Part shown: piece by piece, positions 45,401 through 58,084 of the stretch | Numbering within the stretch: position 1 is the first letter of the stretch | How the letters are laid out: every line of letters begins with the position of its first letter | Assembly: GCA_021464415.1 (NCBI GenBank) | Contig: CM038469.1 | Span: forward strand, 14,424,501 to 14,488,500 | Source of the DNA: Lonicera japonica | Lineage: Eukaryota; Streptophyta; Magnoliopsida; Dipsacales; Caprifoliaceae | DNA length: 64,000 nt | Direction of reading: 5' to 3' | Program-made: the position numbers and the translations under genes | Notes under the pieces: model-generated | Databases searched by the model: none | Told to the model about the DNA's origin: nothing | What the model saw: the letters and a program-made list of their open reading frames with translations, nothing else

Positions 45401-45594
45401 ACAAAGTAGACGCGTACGACGTAGATTAAAGCAATTGACAAGCAAGCGATCCAACGGTAGAGAACAAAGGGGGTTGACTTGTCGAGGAGGTGTTGGTACT
45501 TCTGTGACGCGGCGAATGTCCACCGCGACGCGACGGCTGCCGGAGTTGTTGAGGAGAGATCTTCGGTTGAGCCACCGGCCGGAGTGGATTCCAT
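42497..45594 (-). CDS. RER1: RER1 family Golgi-to-ER retrieval receptor
   Basis: Three exons on the minus strand: 45594-45218, 43098-42918 and 42556-42497. Introns of 2119 and 361 bp have GT-AG borders and phases that join exactly, giving 205 residues. Exon 1 begins [12 protein letters not shown] and has [20 protein letters not shown], two membrane segments (about 42-62 and 67-88), [12 protein letters not shown] and [16 protein letters not shown]. Exon 2 gives [48 protein letters not shown] and FGKQ, with two more membrane segments. Exon 3 gives [19 protein letters not shown]. This is the full RER1 layout with four membrane spans. RER1 recycles between cis-Golgi and ER through COPI and returns membrane proteins by recognising their transmembrane segments. 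Length fits the family (about 190-210). Intron 1 carries two hAT-like MITEs. Confidence 0.95.
43895..44131. mobile_element. hAT-like MITE in RER1 intron 1 (first)
   Basis: The left end CATGGGCAGAGCTACATG and the reverse complement of the right end, CAGGGACGGATCCAGGAG, are imperfect inverted repeats of the CAGGGGCGGA-CCAG class. Flanks ACTAAAAC (43887-43894) and GCTACAAC (44132-44139) agree at six of eight positions. The 237-bp body is C-rich then T-rich and non-coding. It belongs to the same broad class as 7980-8405. Confidence 0.6.
44275..44473. mobile_element. hAT-like MITE in RER1 intron 1 (second)
   Basis: It begins CAGGGCCGGACTGG and ends GGGCCGGCCCAG; the inverted ends CAGGGCCGG / CTGGGCCGG are typical of the GGGCCGGCCC group of plant hAT elements. 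The flanking 8-mers GCTGTAAT (44267-44274) and GATGTAAT (44474-44481) agree at seven of eight positions. The element is 199 bp and non-coding. It lies only 143 bp from the first MITE. Confidence 0.7.
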
Positions 45595-46700
45595 TTTGGG
45601 TTTTTTTGTTTTTTCAAGATACTGTAATTATCTTTTATAAATTGTGTGTGTAATGCGTAAACAAGTGATTGAGAGAGAAAGAGGGACGGAATGGGAGTCT
45701 GCCACTCCGCAATTGTCATGCTCTCTCTGTCTATAGACTCTTCTTCTTCTATGTGTGAGGATTCGACAGCCCGTTGTGTAATCGGGTCAGGCGGGTGTGT
45801 CATTGGATCTTGACATTCCACACACTTTTTTTGCATTTTAAATTTAATAATTAAATTAAGCCACTTTTTAATATATTTGTCAAAATAGTACACTTTTAAA
45901 AATATTAAAAGAAAAATGAGTGATTTTGAATCATGTTTTTAGGTTGGATAACTATTTTAAGGAAAAAATAGCTAATCAAAATCACTATTTTTAAAAATGC
46001 GCTAATTTAATAAATATATTAAAAAAATAGCTTAATTTAGCTATTAAATTTAAAAAGTGACTTACTTTGACAAAAAAAATTGATATTTCATTCATTCTTT
46101 GTTTTTTCTTGCGTATTGCTATTTAAAGTTTAAACTACAATATTTAGGATTTGGTGTTTGAATTTAAAGATTGATAATTGATTTTGATTTTTGAAGTTTT
46201 GAAAACTAAATTAAAAAAAAATTGTTTGTGTTGTTTCTTAATATCATATCTGAATAGATTATGTTTGCTTGAATAAATCTACTAAATAAATATTATTCAG
46301 ACAATTTTTCGCTTATCCTATTGTTTTATAAAAATGAATATATTAAAGCAATAATATTTTTTTTATAAATTATATAATAAAATAAAATTTGAAGAAATTA
46401 ATTATTATCATTATCATGATCAAAACCTAGAGAAAGAAGAAAAAATGCACCATATCTGTATATATATATAGAGAGAGAGAATGGGGAAGGGGGCATCGAC
46501 ACTGTCTTGGACGAGCATCGTTGAACGAAGAAGTAATTTAGTTAAAAGGGTATGGGTGAAATAGACATTTACCATATTTAAGTAATAAGTGTTAAGAGGC
46601 AATGTAGCCTCTTAAAAATTGAAGCTTATTTTGACGAAAAATTCAAACTTCAAAAGTATTTAATGGACAAAACAAAAAGCTTTTATAAAATATGAAATTT
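45595..46700. other. Upstream region of RER1 and intergenic sequence
   Basis: The first 150-200 bases are CT/GA-rich on the minus strand, like a plant 5' UTR and core promoter. The frames overlapping the RER1 start (45426-45893 minus, 45435-45653 plus) are shadows. A TA/GA run lies at 46460-46480. Nothing else is recognised. Confidence 0.5.
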
Positions 46701-46710
46701 GAATGGACTA

Positions 46711-47248
46711 GGGCTGTGCGCAGTTCTGTTAATCAAATCGTGCGGTTTTAGCGTAGACTGAACTGACAAGTAGGTTTTCAGATGGTGGTCAATCGAGCAG
46801 AACCGGTGAAGGCTTAAAACCGGTTAGGGTTGGTTCGGTCAAAGTCGATTCAGTTAATCGGTTTTTGTCGATTTTAGGTTTGGGCAATTGGGCCTATTTT
46901 ATATTGTTGGGCTATGGCTTAAAAATTATCTTCATATTGTTGGGCCATGACTTAAAGTCATTTTTGATAGAAAATTGAGCTTGTTTTTAATTAATTAAGC
47001 ACTTTCCTTCTTAAATCATTTTTGACAAAAAACACAAAAAACACAAAAGATTTTAATATTTTTCTTCTTTAGCATTTTTTTTATAAAACACCTTTTGATT
47101 CGGTTAAGTTTTTACCGGTTCTATAACATCGGCAAACGACAACCGAACCGACCCCTTTCGATTTTTATATTCTCCAATCGAATCGGGATCAAAAACCTTA
47201 AAAATCAGCTAGTTCGGGATGTTTTTTTGGTTTTTTTGCACGCCCTTG
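46711..47248. mobile_element. hAT-like non-autonomous element (GGGCTGTGCG ends)
   Basis: The 10-bp phrase GAATGGACTA occurs exactly on both sides (46701-46710 and 47249-47258), including a likely 8-bp target duplication. The inner ends are AGGGCTGTGCGCA and, reversed, AAGGGCGTGCAAA. Subterminal regions carry repeated AACCGGTT/CGGTTCGGT motifs. No transposase is present. End sequence, length (538 bp) and composition match the element at 27695-28245. Confidence 0.75.
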
Positions 47249-47258
47249 GAATGGACTA

Positions 47259-48185
47259 TTCAAATTTCATATGTCTCAAACAAATAACCCCTTACTTGGT
47301 TGGAGTTTATGAGATATTTTGAAATTCTCAATTTCCTTCCATTCAAGATTATTTTGTTTAATTAGCGTTTTAGCTCAGAATATCAAATTTTTGGCAACCC
47401 ATGATTCCAAGTATCATCTCATATATTTCTAAAAGGACAATTATAGCCTTCTCACTTTTAGTAAATTAAATATTTATTCTATTCTCACTTTTATTTGGGC
47501 CAACAATAGAAAAAAAAAATCTTCCATTCCAAGAAAAACGGTTTCTTAGAATATAAAATTCCAATTCTTTTCCCAAACCTCCTACAAAACGAGCCCCGAA
47601 TGTTTTATTCATATATTATATTTTTTTGTGATATTATTAAATTGCCATCCACCCAAATTAAAACTTATCTTTTATGATATTATTAAATTGCAATATTTCA
47701 GCCATTTTTTGTCTTTTGCATAACAAAAATATAAAGGGCATACATCATTTGCTTAATTAGGAGCAACAACAATTTTATTAATCATGATAAGTCAATTATA
47801 TGTAACATCAAAGTTGTTCAATATTATTGACGCAGTGCCTTTTTTACAAGTTCCTCTTCCGTCCCAAGTCACTTCAGTAGCCATCAAAGTTAGTTTGTCT
47901 ACACCACAATTAAAAAGATACAAAGATAAGATGCAATATAGTAAACCTTTTTTCCAATGATACGTTGTAATGACGAATTAGATATAAAACATATGTAGAT
48001 ACAATAAGCTAGTAATTGTCGGTGGAGAATTAACTCTAGAAGGAGCTGAAAAAAGTTTATGGTAAATATTGCGAAATTAAAAATAAGTTTTAAGAAATAA
48101 GAAAATATGCTAGAAACAATAAACTCAAATAATCAAGTAAGTTTGCAATAAGTAAATAAGTTTGAGTTTAGAGAGATTTAACCAC
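47259..48185. other. Intergenic sequence left of the Athila-type element
   Basis: No gene recognised. The last part (AGTTTAGAGAGATTTAACCAC) joins directly to 59357 (CAAATGTTTTGTTCACATGG) once the inserted element and one target copy are removed. The joined sequence resembles a diffuse plant repeat rather than a gene. Confidence 0.5.
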
Positions 48186-48190
48186 AATAC

Positions 48191-49456
48191 TGATTTAAGG
48201 GGAATTTTTAAAATTAATTTATCGTTGCTTAATTCCACACTTAAATGCAATAAAAACCCTACTTTATAATTAAATTAGTATAGCGTATAAGTAGGAGTCG
48301 ATCCAAATCCAAGCTAATTCCTTAAAAGTATGAGAGTTTGTCTAAATCCAATATTTTAGGAACCAAATTAAAACAGTTTTTAAATTTTGATTTTGAAATT
48401 ATCTAAACTAAGAAACTAAACTAATTAAATTAAATCAAGAAGCAAGTAATCAATAATAGAAACTCCCAAGGAAAGAGAATCCGCCACCATGGATATAAAC
48501 AAAAAAATATCTAATTATATTTTTAACATTCATCTCTACTATATAAACAAATTTGAATTCACTATCATTCTTTCTTTAAAACTAATGTAAATAAAAATAG
48601 GCATTGCTTTTATCCGCAAATTGGTGATCACAAGAGATCCTTCCTTTATTTTAAAAACAATTAAAGTACTAGAAAGAAAACACACGTTATAGTAATGGTA
48701 ATTTCAAAATCTATTTTAATTCGGGACGAATAATTAAAAACCAATTAGAATTAAATTAAGTCCATTATATCCATGGCAGTTTCATCCCTCCCCTTTGGGA
48801 GATAATTTAGCCAAGCATATTAAATAAATAACACATTAAAACAAAATAATAATTCATTATTAAAATTAAAATTAAAGTACTTAAATACAAACTATAAAAA
48901 AATTAGAAAGCTAGAAAGCGTCCCTGTTTATGATGCTCGAACTAGCGTGTACTGCACGGCTTTACGCTGTCCACTTCTTTCCTTCAATACTTCGGCCGCA
49001 CGGCAACTAGTATAGAGGATTTTCTCTCTCTAGAACTCTCTAATAATATCTATATTCTATCTATTTTTCCTATCTATTTTCTCTATATTTTTTTCTATAT
49101 CTTTAGGTGTAGAGAATGGGTCTATATATAGGAATAAGAAATTGAAGTTTACAAGGTTTAGGAAACTAGAATTATAGAGAAAATAAAAACTTTGAGATCA
49201 ATTAGGATTCTAATTAAGAGAGAGAATAAGGAGTTATATTCAAATTAGGAGAGAATATTGAATTGGAATATTCTTTCTTCTTTATCTTCTTTTTGATCTT
49301 CAGTAGACTTCTTCCATCTTTTTAGGCTTTTTATTATAATTTTCTTCTTTCCTACAAAAAGACAAAATAAATATTAATCCTCCATAATTTAAGCATTAAT
49401 TATATACTAACAAATTATTATTTGCAGGTTTAATTAACAATTTTGGGCACTTATCA
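48191..49456 (-). repeat. 3' LTR of the Athila-type element
   Basis: 1266 bp. In element orientation it begins TGATAAGTGCCC and ends CCCCTTAAATCA. It carries a TATA-like TATATAGACCC stretch near 49120-49135 (reverse strand), a CTCTCT-rich segment, and the TAGCGTATAAG...GTCGATCC block near the outer end. Confidence 0.93.
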
Positions 49457-49472
49457 AATTACCCCCAAACAA
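49457..49472 (-). other. Polypurine tract of the Athila-type element
   Basis: Minus strand GTTTGGGGGTAATT directly precedes the 3' LTR start TGATAAGTG. This is the expected site for plus-strand priming. Confidence 0.7.
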
Positions 49473-51442
49473 CCTTTTGCTAGTCCTCGAGCAAACATAA
49501 AGTATCAAACATAGATAAGGGACCAAAATAAAAAAGTTTTAAAAAATAAAATCCTATTCTTCTCAGGTGTACCACTTTCGCTGGTTACTCTCGATTGCAT
49601 TTACCGTATGCAATAAGGCCTTAAACCACTAAGTTACCAAAGTGGACGAGTTATAGCCTCGTGAGGGTTTGCAGTAAAGACGCCCCTAAACTTTATAAAA
49701 ATAGAAATCAATTTTGATTTTTTCCTTATTTTTTTCTCAAAGAATTCCTCGCCACCTACATTTACGAAAGGCAAGAATCGTCAATGTCCAATTCACCATA
49801 TGTAGTGAGCTACTAAAATGATATAAAAATAAACATTACAAAACAAGCTCAAAAAGGAAGTGTGTGTGTGTGAACAGCCTATCTAATATAACTTTTCATA
49901 TCCAAGTAAAGGAATTACTACATTGCCTTCGAAAAAGTTGCTTTGACTCCAAATCTCACAGGATATACTCTCTTTAAAAAAAATGACACTCTTGAAATTT
50001 GGTTAGTAATATCTTTCTTGTATGTGAGAAGGATTTCAAATTCAAATAGCTCACATACTAATTAGAAAAAACGCATATGAATGAATTTTTAGTCTCATGG
50101 AAGGAATATTAACTACTTTATTTGAGAATGTCGAGTTACCCACCATAGCACCTTCTCATCTATTCTTCACATCCTACCATACCTAACCATAGATCAAATA
50201 GGACTTTATTGGGTTAACATGCGGGTTAAATATGGGCATAAGGAATAATGATCTCTGAGAAGGTAGGGTTTTCAATATCACTTTTGTAGGGAACAATATA
50301 AATATATACTTCATTCAACTTTGAATTTTCTCATTCACTTCAAACATTACAGTCATTTTTCTTTTTCTTTTCTTTTTTTTTTCTTTCAAACATTTTCTAT
50401 CTTCATTTTTTTTCCCGAACATTTTTTTTTCATTCATTCATTTTTTTATTTTTTTCGATTTAGCTTGTTCCCTTCCCTTTCTTCTTTCACAATCTTCCTA
50501 ACTTCTCGGAAATAAATGGGGTTTTAGGGATATGGGTAAACAAAGAAAATGTTATTTTTTATAGGTTCAAAAGGCTACTAGCGATAAATATATATGACGG
50601 TTGAAGGCTTATTGTGGAAAAGAAAAAAGGCCTATTATCCTTTCTATGGATCAGCATGATGATCACGTCTCAAATAAACTACAAGGCCTATGTTTCTCTT
50701 AACTCGAAAGAGATTTCATTTTCAGTAACTAATCAAAATATGAACAAGAGTAATGAGACTATGCAACGACTTAATACGATATAAAGAATAGTTGAGTCAT
50801 CTTATGACTCCGAGTTTGCGTATATACCCTCTACAAATGATGAATGGCTTAAAATCTCACAAGGTTATTAAGTCTCCACTGTTATTTCTCTAGCTCTTTA
50901 GAAACTCGATTACTTTTTCAATTTACATTACACTAGACGGCTGTGTGTGCAGTTGAAAAATATTTTGAATAGAGCTCATAGTGCAATGTCTAGATTCATA
51001 TATATTCGAGTAACAAACTAAACTTAGAGTTAGACAATAACAATTCTAAGCATTCATAAGGTGGGTCATCGGTAAATTCATTTATATCATGGATAGGGTA
51101 CTAAACCAAAACGACTCTATTTTAATATTTTCAAAAAAAATGAATTTCCATTTTTGAAAACTTTCCCACCCCCAAACAAATCAAAACACTGTCCTCAGTG
51201 TTTAAACAAGAATACCCCAAACAGAGTGAAAATAAATGGACAATGTTGAGAGAGATGGGTAATTCAAACACACCAAATGGGTTGCCTCCCATGAGCGCTA
51301 AGTTTAACGCCTTTAGCCAGGCGAATCAAGTTGAGGAAAACATACTAGCCAAAAAGAAAATTCAAATAATAATGAAATATAATCTATTCTTGGTACACAA
51401 GATCAGCAAGTAAAGTTTCTTCGATTGCTCTAGTTTGAAGTT
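49473..51442 (-). other. Non-coding 3' region of the Athila-type element
   Basis: About 2 kb between pol and the polypurine tract. Athila elements often carry an env-like gene here, but no such frame or signal/membrane segment is visible. The T-rich frame at 50321-50515 (+) and the frame at 51198-51413 (+) are not supported. Confidence 0.6.
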
Positions 51443-54400
51443 CTAAAAATGGTTTAGACGCTGAGCATTAACTTTAAAAATGTGTCCATTCTGAGGATCT
51501 TGAACTTCGATAGCACCGTGGCATGACACATTGTGAACAATATAGGGGCCAGACCAACGTGACCTTAGTTTACCAGGAAATAACTCTAACCGAGAGTTAT
51601 ACAGAAGAACCTTTTGCCCTGCAGAGAATTCTTTTCTTAAGATGTGCTTGTCATGTTCTATTTTGGTTTTTGCTTTGTAAATTTTAGAACTTTCATAAGC
51701 ATCATTACGTATTTCTTCTAACTCATTAAGTTGGAGTTTTCGTTGTTCACCTGCTTTATCTATTTCAAAATTCATAGTTTTAATGGCCCAATAGGCTTGA
51801 TGCTCAAGTTCAACAGGAACATGACAGGCCTTATCATATACTAGTCTATAAGGAGACATTCCTATTGGAGTTTTATATGCAGTGCGGTAGGCCCACAAAG
51901 CATCTGAAAGTCAAATTGCCCAATCTTTTCTTAAAGTATTAACTGTTGTTTCCAAAATATGTTTAATTTCCCTATTAGATACTTCAGCTTGACCATTGGT
52001 TTGGGGATGATATGCCAGGGCTACCTTGTGAGTAATCCCATATTTAATCATTAAACTTGCAAACACCTTATTACAAAAATAGGTTCCATTATCACTAATT
52101 ATAGCTCGAGGTGTACCAAACCTAGGAAGTATGGTATCTTTTACGAAATTAACGACAACTCTATGGTCAGCTTTCTTAGTTGCTATAGCTTCAACCCATT
52201 TTGATACATAATCAACAGCTAGGAGAATGTAGGTAAAACCGTGAGAATTTGGGAAGGGACCCATGAAATCAATACCCCATACGTCAAAAATTTCAACTAT
52301 TAAAATTGGTTGTTGAGGCCATTCATTTCTCTTAGTTATTTTACCTAAGTGTTGACATCGAGGACAAGCTGCACAATAATTATGAGTGTCTTTAAAAATA
52401 GTAGGCCAATAAAATCCTGACTACAAAATTTTTGCAGCGGTTCGTCTCATACTAAAATGACCACCACAGGCCTGGTCATGAAAAAAAGAAATAACAGACT
52501 CTTGCTCGGGTTCGGGGAGACACCTACGAATGATTTGGTCTTGACAATATTTAAACAAATAGGGGTCATCCCAATAATATTCTTTCACTTTGGCTAAGAA
52601 TTTGTCCCTATCAGGTTTAGACCAATGAGAAGGTAGTTGGTTGGTCACAAGATAATTAACTATGTCAGCGTACCAGGGTAGTTGAGAGATTTCAAGTAAT
52701 TGTTCATCAGGAAAGGTTTCAGAAATTGGAATGTAATCTCCTATGGACTTAATCACTAAACGAGATAAATGGTCAGCGACGACATTTTCTTTTCCAGCTT
52801 TATTACGGATTTCAAGGTCGAATTCTTGAAGTAAGAGGATCCATCGTATAAGACGAGGCTTAACATCTTTCTTTGAAAGAAGATGTCGAAGAGCATAATG
52901 ATCGGTAAAAATGACGACTTTAGATCCTATTAAGTAGGAGCGAAACTTATCTAGAGAAAAGACTACAACCAATAATTCTTTCTCTGTGGTGGAGTAATTT
53001 TGTTGTGCCTCATTCAATGTTTTACTAGCATAATAAATTACGTAAGGTAACTTATCCACTCTTTGTCCTAAAACAGCTCCTATGGCGTAATCTGACGCAT
53101 CACACATTATTTCAAAAGGTAGATTCCAGTTAGGTGATCGAATAATGGGTGCAGTAGTAAGAGCAATTTTTAATTTTTCAAAAGCAGAATGACAAGCATC
53201 ATCAAAGACAAATGGGATATCCTTTCCTAATAAGTGAGTTAAGGGCCTTGCTATTTTGCTAAAATCTTTTATGAAACGCCTATAGAAACCTGCATGACCT
53301 AGGAAAGCACGAATATCTTTAACAGACTTAGGAACAGGTAGATTAGAAATAAGTTCAACTTTTGCCTTGTCAACCTCTAAACCCTTACTAGAGACTAAAT
53401 GACCTAGGACAATACCCCTCTTTACCATAAAATGACATTTCTCCCAGTTAAGAACTAGGTTAGTCTCACGACAACGTTTTAAGAAGAGAGAGAGATGATG
53501 TAAACACTGATCAAATGATGAGCCAAATACAGAGAAGTCATCCATGAAAACTTCAAGAAATTTTTCTACCATGTCACTAAAGAGACTCATCATGCATCGC
53601 TGAAATGTAGCAGGGGCATTACAAAGACCAAAGGGCATACGACGATAAGCAAATATCCCAAATGGACAAGTGAACGTGGTCTTATCTTGGTCATCAGGGT
53701 GAATTGGAATTTGATTATATCCGGAATAACCATCTAAGAAACAGTAGAAGGCTTGGCTAGCAATTTTTTCTAACACTTGGTCAACAAAAGGTAAGGGAAA
53801 GTGGTCTTTCCTAGTTACACTATTAAGTTTTCGATAGTCAATACACACTCGCCACCCTGTTTGGACACGTGTTGGTATTAGTTCATTTTTCTCGTTTGGT
53901 ATCACTGTGATTTCGGACTTTTTCGGGACTACTTGAACTGGGCTAACCCACTGACTATCTGATATAGGATATATAATTCCTGCATCAAGAAGTTTAATTG
54001 CCTTGGCTTGGACTACTTCTTTCATGTTGGGGTTAAGTCTTCTCTGAGGTTGCCTAGAAGGTTTAGCATCTTCTTCTAAATGAATTCTATGTTGAACCAC
54101 TAAGGGACTAATCCCTTTTATATCATCTATGGACCACCCTATAGCTTCTTTATTTTCCTTAAGAACATTAAGTAATTTTTCTTTCTGGTTAACAGTTAAA
54201 TCAGATGCAACCACTACAGGTAGAGTTTCTGATGGACCTAAAAAGGCGTATTTCAAGTTCTCGGGTAAAGGCTTCAACTCTAACTTAGGGGCTTCTTTCT
54301 TATGAGGCACATGCAAAGGTAATGGTTCAAATTTAGTGATGCAATTCGACGTTTCGAGTACTGAAATAGAGTCTAGTAAGGTATTAACCTCATTAATGAT

Positions 54401-56925
54401 GTTATTTTCACCTATGTCGGACTCGAAATGTGTTAAGCAATGGAGAAGAGGGTCTTTTGAGTGAGTTGAATTAAATATTTGTGACATGAATGACTCTATA
54501 AGGCAAAGTTCTTCTACGGATTCAACATCACCGAGTTGTTTCATAAGGCTAAAAACGTTAACATCAACCTTCATGTTCCCAAATGTTAAGGTCATATTAC
54601 CATTTCGACAATTTATTAGAGCATTAGTTGTGGCTAGGAAAGGTCGGCCTAAAATGATAGGAATATGCTTACCTTGGGTATAGTGGGTATCAAGGACAAT
54701 GAAATCGACAAGATAATAAAATTCTGCAACTTTTATAATGACATCTTCTATTATACCCCTAGGAATTTTGATAGATCGGTCTGCTAGACTTAACCTGACG
54801 TCAGTTTTTTTCAAATCACCTAACCCCAATTGTTGATAAACGGAATATGGAAGTAGGTTCACACTGGCTCCTAAATCTAATAGAGCTTGTTCCTCAAAAT
54901 TTTCTCCTATCTTACATTTGACAGTTGGACTACCCGGATCTTTGTGTTTAATCACAGCTTGGTTTTGTAAGAAGGTGGTACAGTGCTGAGCTATGAAGGT
55001 TTCTTTGGGAACACTAGTTTTTCTTTTGACTAGATCTTTAATAAATTTAGCATAAGAAGGAATTTGCTTTATGGCAGTAAGAAATGGGATATTGATTTGA
55101 AGATTTTGAAAAACATCTAAAATTTCACTGTATTGAGAATCCTTTTTATTGTTAACTAGTCTAGATGGAAAAGGAGCATGTGGAATCATTTCTTTTAGGG
55201 TACTGTCAATCTTAGGACCTACAGCTTGATCATTTTTATTAGTTTTAGGTAAATTGGTCCTAGTTTATTCATTTTCATTTTCTTTCTTCTCAGCTTGTTG
55301 TGACTTATCTAGGAGCTCAATGTTTTCTTTCTTTTGTTGTTGTTTAATTGTATCATCCGATTGAAGTGCATTAACAACATTAGCATGTTCAGGTTGATGT
55401 TCAAAATTAGACACATTAGCTCCTACATTAAAGTTTGTTCTACCTTTTGGATTTGGCTCAGGTTGGCTTGGTAGGGAACCTTTTTGTCTTTCAGCTAAGG
55501 CAGAGGTGAGTTGGCTTAATTGACTCTGAGCAGTTTATTGGAATTGAAGTTGACTATTTGCTAAAATGTCAATATTATTTTCTAACTTTTGCATCATTTG
55601 ATTCGCTTGTTGAGTGGATTGATCTATGGTCATGGCCAGCATTTTAAAAGTGTCTTCAATATTAAGTGAATTATTAGTAGATGGGACTGGAGCATTGTAA
55701 TTTCGCATAGGGTTAGGAACTAACTCCCTATTAGGGTTGACCTGATGTTGGAAAAACTATTGTTGAGGGACCATTGGTCCAGCTTGTTGAGGGACTGGCC
55801 TATTTTGGGAACCTTGAAAACCTGGTGGACCACCTATGTTTTGTTGTTGCGAAGAAACATTTTGACTCCAAGAAAAATTGGGGTGAAATCGCATATCAGG
55901 GTGGTATCTATTGCCAAAAGTATTTGCAGTAGGTTTGCCAAAAGTATTAAATGCACACACTTGTGCATTAGAATCAGAGCAATAAAAAGGCCAGGCTTGA
56001 GTAGTATGCTCAAAGCTAGAGCACAACCCACATGGGTTACTGACATTTAAAATTGGGCTCGGATTATTTCTAGTCGAGATAGAAAATGCATCAAATTTCT
56101 TACTTAAATTTTGAACACTAGTAGCTAGACTCTCCATGACAGATTTTAGGTCTGGGTCGGTTTTAACTTCATACATGCCGGGTTTCTTAACTGAAGTATA
56201 TTCATTACGGGACATGTATTCGCTACTACTATTCTAGTTTTGTGCACTCTCAGATAGTTCCTCTAAAAATGTATAGGCTTGATTAGGAGTTTGGTCTTTA
56301 AATTTTCCTTTATGCATAGATTCAATCATTGTACGATTCATTGGGGAAAGACCCTTATAGAAGAAATGGACAAGACTTGCTCTATCAAAACCATGGTGTG
56401 GACATTTGATTAATAAATCATGAAAACGCTCCCATGTTTCATGGAATTCCTCATCTACTTTACCTCTAAATGCGCTAATAGCATCTCTCATTGATTCAGT
56501 CTTTTGCATAGGGTAAAATTTTGACATAAACTTCCTAGCTAGTTGTTCCCATGTTGTGATTGAATTAGGAGGAAGAGAGTTCAACCACGAGGCTGCCTTA
56601 TCTTCTAAGGATAAAGGAAATAATTTAAGCTTGACACCATCATCATCTAGGTTTTGGTTCTTAAAGGTGCTACAAATTGTAAGGAATTTCCCTAAGTGAA
56701 TGTATGGTTGTTCACTATCAAGGCCATGGAACTTAGGTAGCATATTAATGTAACATGTCTAATTTCGAATTGAGCTGCATTATTGGTTGGAAGGGTGATG
56801 CACATAGGAGGCTCAGCGGTGACAGGGGCGAAATAGTCATTTAATGTACGATTATTAGCCATTGTGAGATTTTCAGGTGGAAAGATTAATTGTCTTCTAA
56901 TTATTCGACCACTTCTAAGTTGCAT
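51443..56925 (-). pseudogene. Athila-type gag-pol, one frame with six stops and a frameshift
   Basis: The frame starts at MQLRSGRIIRRQ (56925). It shifts by one base near 56745, then runs in a single frame to the stop at 51443-51445. Gag: LPKFHGLDSEQPYIHLGKF, LEDKAASWLNSLPP, FRGKVDEEFHETWERF, then a Gln/Asn-rich tail with one partial Cys-rich motif (CGLCSSFEHTT). Protease: DLGASVNLLPYSVY and GRPFLATTNALI. RT: GYSGYNQIPIH and FMDDFSVFG (catalytic pair, about 53537-53548). RNase H: MCDASDYAIGAVLG. Integrase: the HHCC finger (H...[12 protein letters not shown]) and the core with DFMGPF, SDNGTYF and a glutamate in [12 protein letters not shown]. Internal stops lie at 56234, 55757, 55535, 55265, 52421 and 51911 (lowest base of each codon). 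All catalytic motifs are otherwise intact. Confidence 0.92.
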
Positions 56926-58069
56926 AAACTATGCAAAATCCTAGTTGCAAGCAAATCCTAAGGGCAATCTAAGTAAGCAATGAATTTAATGAGGGCTGAG
57001 AATTTTAATATAATTAATGATCTAGGCTTAGCCTATTCTTATCGAGAAAATTGTAAGCTTACCAGTTAAGGCTTCCAATCTAACAACCGGTTAAGTTCCC
57101 AGGAAATACTGGAGAGGTCACAAACGGTCCCACTTAAAATCCAGCTACCTTCGACAGCAAGCTGCCGTTTTGACAGAACTTACCTAGGCGTTGCTAAATT
57201 AAAAAGGTACTCACTGGAGTGGCCAACAATTATCTTGCACTGTCTAATTAATTTTAAATTAATAAATTTAAGGCTCGGGTTTAACAAGTGCAGGGTGATT
57301 TTTAACCTAAGTGGGTAAGAATTGGTGATGAAATCCAATCCTTATCTTGATAGGAAAGTTGCCCTTAACTAATATATTAATGCAAATGCTAAAGTAAATA
57401 TGCACAAATAAAGAAGCAAATAAATATATAATATATAGGGACCTAAGTGCAAAACGTCTAAATTATCTAACCTAAAGGCAAGAGGGAACCTAAAAACGCT
57501 TAAATTATCTAACCTAAAGGCAAAAACAAATAAAATAAATAATGATGGAATTTTTTTTCAATTTTTTTTATCTTCTTGAAAGTTTCTGTTTTTTTTTAAT
57601 TAAAGAAAACGAAAATAAAAAATAAAACTGTTATTTATTTATTTGTTTTAATAATAAAACCGAGCACTCAAAATATTTTGACTATATTTATTAAAGATGT
57701 CCAACCATTAACATGTGGGCCCAACAATTAAAATAAAAATTTAATAAAAGTATCCCCGCAGAAGGAATCCTGCAGTATCGACACTTTAATTTATTATTAA
57801 TATTATTACGGTGCCCAAATAGTTTCTTCAAGAAAACAGTGTCGATAAATTTTTTTTTTTCAGATTTAACTTTTGAAGTAAAAACAGAAAACTAAAATAA
57901 TAATAATAAAACTCTTTTTTCTAACTGCACGACAAGATTTTACGTTTTTTTTTTCAGCAGTGTACGATTAATAATAATTTTTTTTTTCAGAAATAGGGAG
58001 GGAAGGAGAGGTTCTAAGAAATATATAGAATTTTTTTCAAACTTCCTTGAAAAGTATGAAACTTGAAAT
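56926..58069 (-). other. Leader region of the Athila-type element
   Basis: Non-coding sequence between primer site and gag. It contains a direct repeat CTAAATTATCTAACCTAAAGGCAA (first and second copies near 57458 and 57500; only the common core is given). It also has an inverted pair ATCGACACT (about 57776-57784) and AGTGTCGAT (about 57839-57847) that could form a stem in the RNA. Confidence 0.55.
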
Positions 58070-58083
58070 CGGCAACGGCGCCA
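58070..58083 (-). other. Primer-binding site complementary to tRNA-Asp
   Basis: Minus strand TGGCGCCGTTGCCG, one base from the 5' LTR end. It is complementary to the 3' end of plant tRNA-Asp(GTC) (...CGGCAACGGCGCCA), the primer commonly used by Athila-group elements. Confidence 0.85.
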
Positions 58084-58084
58084 A

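Noticed and set aside
45426..45893. 155-codon minus-strand frame overlapping the RER1 start
   Set aside because: It is a shadow of exon 1 in another frame running into the promoter, with no domain features.
50321..50515. 64-codon phenylalanine/serine-rich frame
   Set aside because: A product of a T-rich tract in the non-coding 3' region of the retrotransposon.
49473..51442. Env-like gene between pol and the 3' LTR of the Athila-type element
   Set aside because: No long minus-strand frame, signal peptide or membrane segment can be read in this interval.
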